Source: Glandiceps talaboti (Eukaryota; Hemichordata; Enteropneusta; Spengelidae). Taken from it: 64,000 nucleotides of DNA. This document shows positions 56,518 through 64,000 of the stretch, piece after piece; position 1 is the first letter of the stretch, and the number at the start of each line of letters is the position of its first letter. The stretch spans positions 16,886,757-16,950,756 of the forward strand of contig NC_135569.1 in NCBI RefSeq assembly GCF_964340395.1, written 5' to 3'. Under the pieces are notes generated by a model. The model worked only from the letters and a program-made list of their open reading frames with translations. It was not told where the DNA came from and ran no database searches. Made by a program: the position numbers and the translations under genes.

Positions 56518-57459
56518 AAAAATTGAAAATATGTGTACGCTCGTTATATGTCCAAGAGACTGATCGACCAAGGATTACTGTGGCGTACACCATCAGGCAA
56601 ATTATCAAAACATTGACTTGTTTACGGTGCATAACTATCAGAAATATATTTATGTTAGTGCTAAAACTTTACACAAATGATTTTTGAAGTGATGTGGATG
56701 GCTATGCCATGTTTCGAACACGATGTGGATATTTTCACACACATAAAAATAACGACAAAATGGCCGTCGTGAATTTCAACACACAAGTAGCGGCAACAGG
56801 CAAATAACTTTTGACCGTAGTAACTGGTTCATATGATGTATCTGGTGCTGATATTTTAAACTACATTATGATTTTGTACGTGTTGTGTGAAAACGATGAC
56901 AGAAAAAGGACTATGGACTCATAATTTTGGGTTTGATTTCCAGTGAGCACTTCGATATAATCACCGTTCATGGCTTTCTAACGGAGTTTTCAATGGGAAT
57001 TTTTTTTTGGAAAAAAACGAAATGGTTTTCCTATGACATACATGTATGTAGTTCATCTTATTGAAAAATCTATTTTGGGTGTTTTTGGTTTTGTCTTTAC
57101 TTTACAGAGGTCTAAGGCTCAATTAGTTTTGTTTATGAAACTAAAAAACAAATACAGACAAACAACAACAGAGGAATCGTAAGTCAGTATCAACAATAAT
57201 GATTCTCTGCAGCAAGGATTAGTACATGTTTTCCTATGGGTGAAACAGTCACAATTGTACAAAACATATTAATTCTTGTTGCAGAGAGCATCATTTTTGA
57301 TGATCAGCTTTGTGGTTACTGTTGTTGATGTTTGTCAGTATTTGTTTATCTATTCGTTATTAGTTTGTTTTTGTAAACATACCTAACTAGGCCAGAGCCT
57401 ATAGTGACATGTGTCTAATTTGTACTGCCACATCATATTTTTTATATGTACTTTTACAG
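56518..57459. other. Non-coding, contains a 200-bp imperfect hairpin
   Basis: CAAATACAGACAAACAACAA (57149) pairs with TTGTTGATGTTTGTCAGTAT (57322), and ATTCTCTGCAGCAAGG pairs with CTTGTTGCAGAGAG. The region ends with the acceptor TATGTACTTTTACAG for the F-box exon, so part is probably intron. Confidence 0.5.
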
Positions 57460-58243
57460 CATCGAATTATGTTGGATGTCCTGCCAATATTGGTGTTGCA
57501 GCTAGTGATTACCCACCTGGATATCCACGATATTGTGTCCATATGCCTGACGTGCAGGTCCCTAAATGATATTGTTTGCAACCTTGATGTGTGGGAGAAC
57601 GTGGTGATAACTATGACCAACTAACAAAAGTTTATGCCGATGTCATATTTAAACACTGTGCTTTCATTAAAACGCTGTACTTCATGTATGAGCATCGACT
57701 GTTACGAAATGATGTGTTCCCATTAACAATAGAACAGTCTTACCTTGGAAAATGTGCCTCCTTACATGTACTAAGCCTGAGTAAGAATTACACTATCAGT
57801 ACTCTTTCTTTCTTACAACACTTACCTCTTCTACAGAAACTAGACATCAGCAAGTGCTTAAATATTCAATCAGCAGATATTACAAAGTTTATACCAGAAA
57901 GTAAAAATCTCACGATTTTGAATATTTCGGAGTGTGTTGTAGAGTATAAGACATACTTACAGTTGTTCAGAAAACCCCAAACCTTGCTCAAGTTGATGCA
58001 AGCTACAGTTGTGAAATAACCTTGGAAGGTGCTACTAAATTATTGAAACATCATTTGGATCATTTGAACTTTCATCCAGATAAGTGGAACAATCAACATA
58101 AATGGCACACATTTTTAAAAACCGAAATAGAAACGTCTTTCGGTATAAATGTTGTTGAAGCCACAAGAACTGACCCAGCTTTTTATAAAGTGACATATGA
58201 AAACTTCAATATGTATGTTGACACATTTCTACTATCAGTATGA
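57460..58243 (+). pseudogene. F-box and leucine-rich-repeat protein, frame-broken
   Basis: After an acceptor (TTTTACAG) the first frame reads MLDVLPILVLQLVITHLDIH, DIVSICLTCRSLNDIVCNLD, VWENV: an F-box (the Skp1-binding motif of SCF ubiquitin ligases; LP..L..L...L...D......C...N......LW pattern). The frame changes near 57600, then reads leucine-rich repeats (SLHVLSLSKNYTISTLSFLQ, LPLLQKLDISKCLNIQSADI, NLTILNISECV), changes again near 57985, and ends SCEITLEGATKLLKHHLDHL ... YVDTFLLSV with TGA at 58241-58243. Both shifts are in the same direction (one base lost). Substrate-recruiting F-box/LRR protein if functional. Upstream exons were not found. It could be a decayed host gene or two assembly indels. 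Confidence 0.6.
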
Positions 58244-60710
58244 TAAGATTAAAACTTAGAAGCCTTGATAGAAACACAGAAGTCAGAACTATTTCTTCGG
58301 AAAACACAGTTTTATCATCAGCAGCAAACAGGATGAGGTCATATAGAGCAAGAATGAAAAAAGACACTGAAAAGTGGGAAAAACATAAAAGCTTAGAAGC
58401 TTTAAGAAAATATGAAGCAAGACAAAAAAGAACTGAAAAACAAAAAGAGAGAGATAGAGAGGCTGCTAGAATAAGACAAAGGAGATACTAGGAAAGAAAG
58501 AAAGCCAAAGCTTCAGAAGCTAACCAACATGACAAGGGTGAAGCGAACAAACAAAGAAAAATCCTTACTAGACACAAACAACAGGAAATGCGCAAATATT
58601 GGCGAGAAATGAAGAAGAAACAACGCGACTCATTAACTGCTCAGAAAAGAAGACGACAGAAAGAAAAAGATAGAGAAAGAAAGAGACTTAAAAGAAACAA
58701 AGTGAAGGAGAAGAAAAATGAGATGACATCTACAACACAAAGGCATGTATTGATAGAGAGGTCTGAACAGATGGAAAATGGTGATCACATAGATGGTGGA
58801 TACAAGTCACCAGAAGCTGTGAGGAAAACTGTGTACCGAGCTCAAAAAAATCTCCCACAAAACCCACACAAATATGCTGAAGTTGTGAAAGGTTTGATGA
58901 CTAGGGTGTCACCTAAAAAAACAACAGCCCTTCTTGCTCATGGTATTGATAGCAATGTTGAACTTTTGTCAAAGACAATGAGAACCATTAAAAAGTCACT
59001 GGCTGAACTGAAGTCAAAGCGAGCAGACAGGGATAGGCACTCAAGGAAATAGATTGTACGTTCATTACTGGTATCCAGAAAATACAGGAAAATGCGTGCA
59101 CAGGCAGCCATGTTAGGTCTTAACCATGAATTCATCAGAAGGTGTGACAAATCAATCCCTGGACTTGCAGAATTTAGCAATGCTAAACAGTTAAGGAAAA
59201 CAAGATCAGATAAAACAGCACATGTCTCCAAAAGTGTGGTAAATTTCTACCAACGACCAGATGTTTCTCGAGAGCTCCCTACTATGAGAACTGTATCTAA
59301 AAAAAAAATGGAAACCAGGAGAGTAATGGAGATGACAACTGATAGAGCGTATGAAGTGTGGAGAGAAGAAAATGAGCAGGTTAAACTTAGTAAAGCTACC
59401 TTCAAAAACTTCGACCCAAGAATGTCAAACCTATACAAAAACATATGTTGAACCAGTGTTTGTGTGAGAAATGTACAAATGTTATGTTAAAGCTAAACAC
59501 ACTTAATTCTGCAGCAGATAGATACAAATATAGTGAGATAAATATGATCTGATAAATGCAACCCTTTGCAAAAAAGAGAACCATCAACATTTACTAAGAT
59601 GTATAAATCGGCAGTGTTTGTGTGGTGTACACCAACTAAGGAAAAGACTCGAAGTTTTTTCACAAGAGCATGGCACAGAAGAGGTGACGTGGATGGTATG
59701 GGAAAGTAAGAAATTGTCTGTAATGATGAATGATGTATCTAAGACATCCTCTCGAAAAGTGATAGTCAGAAAAAATGGCCCACTGAACATGCTAGTAGAT
59801 GGACTAATTAATGACACACAACTGCTTGCAAAACACCTATTTGTTGCTAACTGGCAACAACAAAGTTATACAAAGATAAGTAAATCTGTTCCACTTCCAG
59901 ACAACACGGTTGTGATGGTTCTCGACTTTGCACAAAACTATGCCTGCATTAACCAAGATGAAATACAGTCAGCACATATTGGACCAACACACAGGCAACA
60001 GTTCACCCAATAGTAGCTGTCTACAACTGCTCCAATTGTACAAATAATCACACCATTCAAGAAGCTATGGTATTTATATCTGATGATCTAACTCATGACA
60101 GTCATGCTGTTTTCCACTTTATCAAATTGGCAAACCTGCATCTTACAGAAAGAAGAAATGTCAATGTAGAGAGAGAAGTACAGTTTAGTGATGGGTGCTC
60201 ATCACAGTACAAGTCCAAGGGACCCTTTTGTGACATTTCTTTCAGTGAAATGGACTTCGGATTTAAGATAGAGCGACATTACTTTGGTTCACAACATGGC
60301 AAGGGTCCCTGTGATGGTGTTGCAGGTACAGTCAAAAGTGCAGTCCGACAAGCAGTCATTTCACGTCAGGCAATAATCACAAATGCAAATGAGATGTTCC
60401 AGTATTGCCATAAATACCTCACAAGAGATGGTGTATGTGCAGCGTACAGACGCTCCTTCTTCTATGTACCTAAGGGCAGCATCAATCGAGAGCGGACAAC
60501 AATTAAGATTGGTAACAAAATCTGTTCCAGGAACTCAAACACTCCATGCAGTTAAATGTGTGAGACCAGGTGTTGTTAGTGTCCAGAAATTAAGCTGTTT
60601 CTGTACAAGCTGTATGACAGGTATGTCAGGATGTTCAAATGCAGCTCATGTTGAGGATTGGACATCAGTGACACTAAAGACGAAGAGTCTGATCAGTGAT
60701 GATACAACTA
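58240..60710 (+). pseudogene. Transposase-like protein with basic N-terminus and DFAQNY/SDGCSSQYK/HGKGPCDG motifs
   Basis: Reading starts at ATG 58240, overlapping the F-box gene's stop. N-terminus: SSAANRMRSYRARMKKDTEK and long Lys/Arg/Glu helices (in-frame TAG at 58489 and 59050). Then SPEAVRKTVYRAQKNLPQNP, RVSPKKTTALLAHGI, YEVWREENEQVKLSKATFKN, a Cys-rich part (NQCLCEKCTN, RCINRQCLCG), VMVLDFAQNYACINQDEIQS, FISDDLTHDSHAVFHF, VQFSDGCSSQYKSKGPFCDI, HYFGSQHGKGPCDGVAGTVK and SCFCTSCMTGMSGCSNAAHV. Frames shift near 59448, 59545, 60000 and 60520. The motif order matches a large uncharacterised protein family of corals, molluscs and other invertebrates (memory); the spaced Asp residues suggest an RNase-H-fold transposase (inference). 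Intronless, so a mobile or retrocopied gene is likely. Confidence 0.65.
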
Positions 60711-63700
60711 ATAGTAATGATGATATGAATGGAAGAGATATGGTTACCAGTAATGGTGATGAGAGAAATGATATGGATACCAGTAATGATGAGAGAAGAG
60801 ATATGGTTACCAGTAATGATGATGAGAGAAGAGATATGGTTACCAGTAATGATGATGACAGAAGAGATATAGTTACCAGTAATGATGATGAGAGAAGAGA
60901 TATGGTTACCAGTGATGATGATGAGAGAATAGATATGGTAACCAGTAATGATGATGATGATGAGGGAAGAGATATGGTTACCAGTAATGATGATGATGAG
61001 AGAAGAGATATGGTTACCAGTAATGATGATGATGAGAGAAGAGATATGGTTACCAGTAATGATGATGATGAGAGAAGAGATATGGTTACCAGTAATGATG
61101 ATGTGAGAAGAGATATGGTTACCAGTAATGATGATGTGAGAAGAGATATGGTTACCAGTAATGATGATGAGAAGAGATATGGTTACCAGTAATGATGATG
61201 CTAGAAGAGATATGGTTACCAGTAATGATGATGAGAGAAGAGATATGGTTACCAGTAATGATGATGAGAGAAGAGATATGGTTACCAGTAATGATGATGA
61301 GAGAAGAGATATGGTTACCAGTAATGATGATGTGAGAAGAGATATGAATACCAGTAATGATGATGATGAGAGAAGAGATATGGTTACCAGTAATGATGAT
61401 GATGAGAGAAGAGATATGGTTGCCAGTAATGATGATGATGAGAGAAGAGATATGGTTACCAGTACTGATGATGAGAGAAGACATATGGTTACCAGTAATG
61501 ATGATGATGAGGGAAGAGATATGGTTACCAGTAATGATGATGATGAGAGAAGAGATATGGTTACCAGTAATGATAATTATGAGAGAAGAGATATGGTTAC
61601 CAGTAATGATGATGAGAGAAGAGATATGGTTACCAGTAATGATGATGATGAGAGAAGAGATATGGTTACCAGTAATGATGATGATAAGAGATGAGATATG
61701 GATACCAGTAATGATGATAAGAGAAGAGATATGGTTACCAGTAATGATGATGATGAGAGAAGAGATATGGATACCATAATGATGATGAGAGAAGACATAT
61801 GGTTACTAGTAATGATGATAATGATGAGAGAAGAGATATGGTTACCAGTACTGATGATGAGAGAAGACATATGGTTACCAGTAATGATGATGATGAGGGA
61901 AGAGATATGGTTACCAGTAATGATGATGATGAGAGAAGAGATATGGTTACCAGTAATGATAATTATGAGAGAAGAGATATGGTTACCAGTAATGATGATG
62001 AGAGAAGAGATATGGTTACCAGTAATGATGACGATGAGAGAAGAGATATGGTTACCAGTAATGATGATGATAAGAGATGAGATATGGATACCAGTAATGA
62101 TGATAAGAGAAGAGATATGGTTACCAGTAATGATGATGATGAGAGAAGAGATATGGATACCATAATGATGATGAGAGAAGACATATGGTTACTAGTAATG
62201 ATGATAATGATGAGAGAAGAGATATGGATACCAGTAATGATGATGAGAGAAGAGACATGGTTACTAGTAATGATGATGATGAGAGAAGAGATATGGTTAC
62301 CAGTAATGATGATGATAAGAGATGAGATATGGATACCAGTAATGATGATGATAAGAGAAGAGATATGGTTACCAGTAATGATGATGATGAGAGAAGAGAT
62401 ATGGTTACCAGTAATGATGATGATGAGAGAAGAGATATGGTTACCAGTAATGATGATGATAAGAGATGAGATATGGATACCAGTAATGATGATGATAAGA
62501 GAAGAGATATGGTTACCAGTAATGATGATGAGAGAAGAGATATGGTTACCAGTAATGATGATGATAAGAGAAGAGATATGGTTACCAGTAATGATGATGA
62601 TAAGAGAAGAGATATGGATACCAGTAATGATGATGAGAGAAGAGACATGGTTACCAGTAATGATGATGATAAGAGATGAGATATGGATACCAGTAATGAT
62701 GATGATAAGAGAAGAGATATGGTTACCAGTAATGATGATGATGATGAGAGAAGAGATATGGTTACCAGTAATGATGATGAGAGAAGAGATATGGTTACCA
62801 GTAATGATGATGATAAGAGATGAGATATGGATACCAGTAATGATGATGATAAGAGAAGAGATATGGTTACCAGTAATGATGATGAGAGAAGAGATATGGT
62901 TACCAGTAATGATGATGATAAGAGAAGAGATATGGTTACCAGTAATGATGATGATAAGAGAAGAGATATGGATACCAGTAATGATGATGAGAGAAGAGAC
63001 ATGGTTACCAGTAATGATGATGATGATGATGATGATGAGAAAAGAGATATGGTTACCAGTAATGATGATGATGAGAGAAGAGATATGGTTACCAGTAATG
63101 ATGATGATGAGAGAAGAGATATGGTTACCAGTAATGATGATGATGAGAGAAGAGATATGGTTACCAGTAATGATGATGATGAGAGAAGAGATATTGTTAC
63201 CAGTAATGATGATGAGAGAAGAGATATGGTTACCAGTAATGATGATGATGAGAGAAGAGATATGGTTACCAGTAATGATGATGATGAGAGAAGAGATATG
63301 GTTACTAGTAATGATGATGATAAGAGAAGAGATATGGTTACCAGTAATGATGATGAGAGAAGAGATATGGTTACCAGTAATGATGATGATAAGAGAAGAG
63401 ATATGGTTACCAGTAATGATGATGATAAGAGAAGAGATATGGATACCAGTAATGATGATGAGAGAAGAGACATGGTTACCAGTAATGATGATGATAAGAG
63501 ATGAGATATGGATACCAGTAATGATGATGATAAGAGAAGAGATATGGTTACCAGTAATGATGATGATGATGAGAGAAGAGATATGGTTACCAGTAATGAT
63601 GATGAGAGAAGAGATATGGTTACCAGTAATGATGATGATAAGAGATGAGATATGGATACCAGTAATGATGATGATAAGAGAAGAGATATGGTTACCAGTA

Positions 63701-63838
63701 ATGATGATGAGAGAAGAGATATGGTTACCAGTAATGATGATGATAAGAGAAGAGATATGGTTACCAGTAATGATGATGATAAGAGAAGAGATATGGATAC
63801 CAGTAATGATGATGAGAGAAGAGACATGGTTACCAGTA

Positions 63839-63869
<31 letters not shown>

Positions 63870-64000
63870 GAAAAGAGATATGGTTACCAGTAATGATGAT
63901 GATGAGAGAAGAGATATGGTTACCAGTAATGATGATGATGAGAGAAGAGATATGGTTACCAGTAATGATGATGATGAGAGAAGAGATATGGTTACCAGTA
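60711..64000 (+). repeat. Coding-derived minisatellite, (K/R)RDMVTSN(D)nE units of 33-39 bp
   Basis: Follows the transposase-like C-terminus in frame and runs off the window. The core is AGAAGAGATATGGTTACCAG then TAAT plus two to four GAT (up to ten at 63838) and GAG. Units of 33, 36 and 39 bp keep frame. The first frame (to 61192) ends after a 2-bp loss at about 61168. Later units include a stop-bearing variant, AAGAGATGAGATATGGATAC, at about 61687, 62071, 62321, 62461, 62671, 62816, 63496 and 63641. Higher-order duplication: about 386 bp (61463 and 61849) and about 827 bp (62675 and 63502; 62821 and 63649). The long minus-strand frame here is only the antisense of the repeat. Confidence 0.95.

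Noticed and set aside
62121-63827. 568-codon minus-strand open frame (SLLSSSLLVTI repeats)
   Set aside because: Antisense of the GAT-rich minisatellite; open only because the unit length is a multiple of three.
1-64000. tRNA or other classical RNA genes
   Set aside because: Scanned by eye for B-box-like GGTTCGANTCC with matching acceptor stems; none found.

Overview
The window looks like nuclear DNA from a marine invertebrate animal. Genes are broken into small exons by GT...AG introns, AATAAA signals follow last exons, and TG, CATA, ATTC and ATTT microsatellites are abundant. Most of the sequence is transposable elements, many nested in one another. I cannot name the species from sequence alone. 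No prokaryotic features, CRISPR arrays, rRNA or tRNA genes were seen.

Left part (1-15 kb): element fragments and a 5'-truncated non-LTR retrotransposon (1140-2806) whose catalytic YADD has become YADV. A 2-kb element (A, 3771-5851, TTA duplications) follows, then the last exon of a HECT-type ubiquitin ligase (6895-7079). A 7.2-kb unit flanked by TTA (7515-14719) encloses a SAP-like/acidic coding relic, clusters of the palindrome GATAGCTATC, and the last three exons of a BEN-domain gene.

Middle (15-34 kb): a 2.1-kb array of about 55-bp units (16308-18463); a TAA-flanked element (20502-23198); and a three-fold tandem duplication of a roughly 490-bp unit carrying a minus-strand first coding exon. 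One duplicate was hit by family I element B (TAA duplication) and another by a TTAA-duplicating inverted-repeat element. The undisturbed sister copies serve as empty sites for both insertions.

Right-middle (34-49 kb): a third family I copy (38027-39461), then a minus-strand RRM gene in three visible exons (44143-44015, 40642-40551, 40052-39858). Its large intron is mostly a 74-bp minisatellite that begins nine bases inside the intron and carries a GTAAGT donor-like sequence in most units.

Right part (49-64 kb): a 6.7-kb element with about 620-bp terminal inverted repeats (49811-56517) encloses a spliced but broken gene with a Cys-protease-like HQG/RGRQC domain. Then comes a broken F-box/leucine-rich-repeat gene, immediately followed by a broken transposase-like protein (basic N-terminus, Cys-rich middle, DFAQNY / SDGCSSQYK / HGKGPCDG motifs). 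Its C-terminus runs into a 3.3-kb coding minisatellite (RRDMVTSNDD(D)E) that reaches the window edge.

The main theme is several unrelated-looking element families (I, III, IV) that share one architecture: 3-bp TTA/TAA duplications, short inverted termini, and same-strand C/G-tract subterminal repeats. Many reading frames are broken by single-base shifts. Some may be assembly indels rather than decay.
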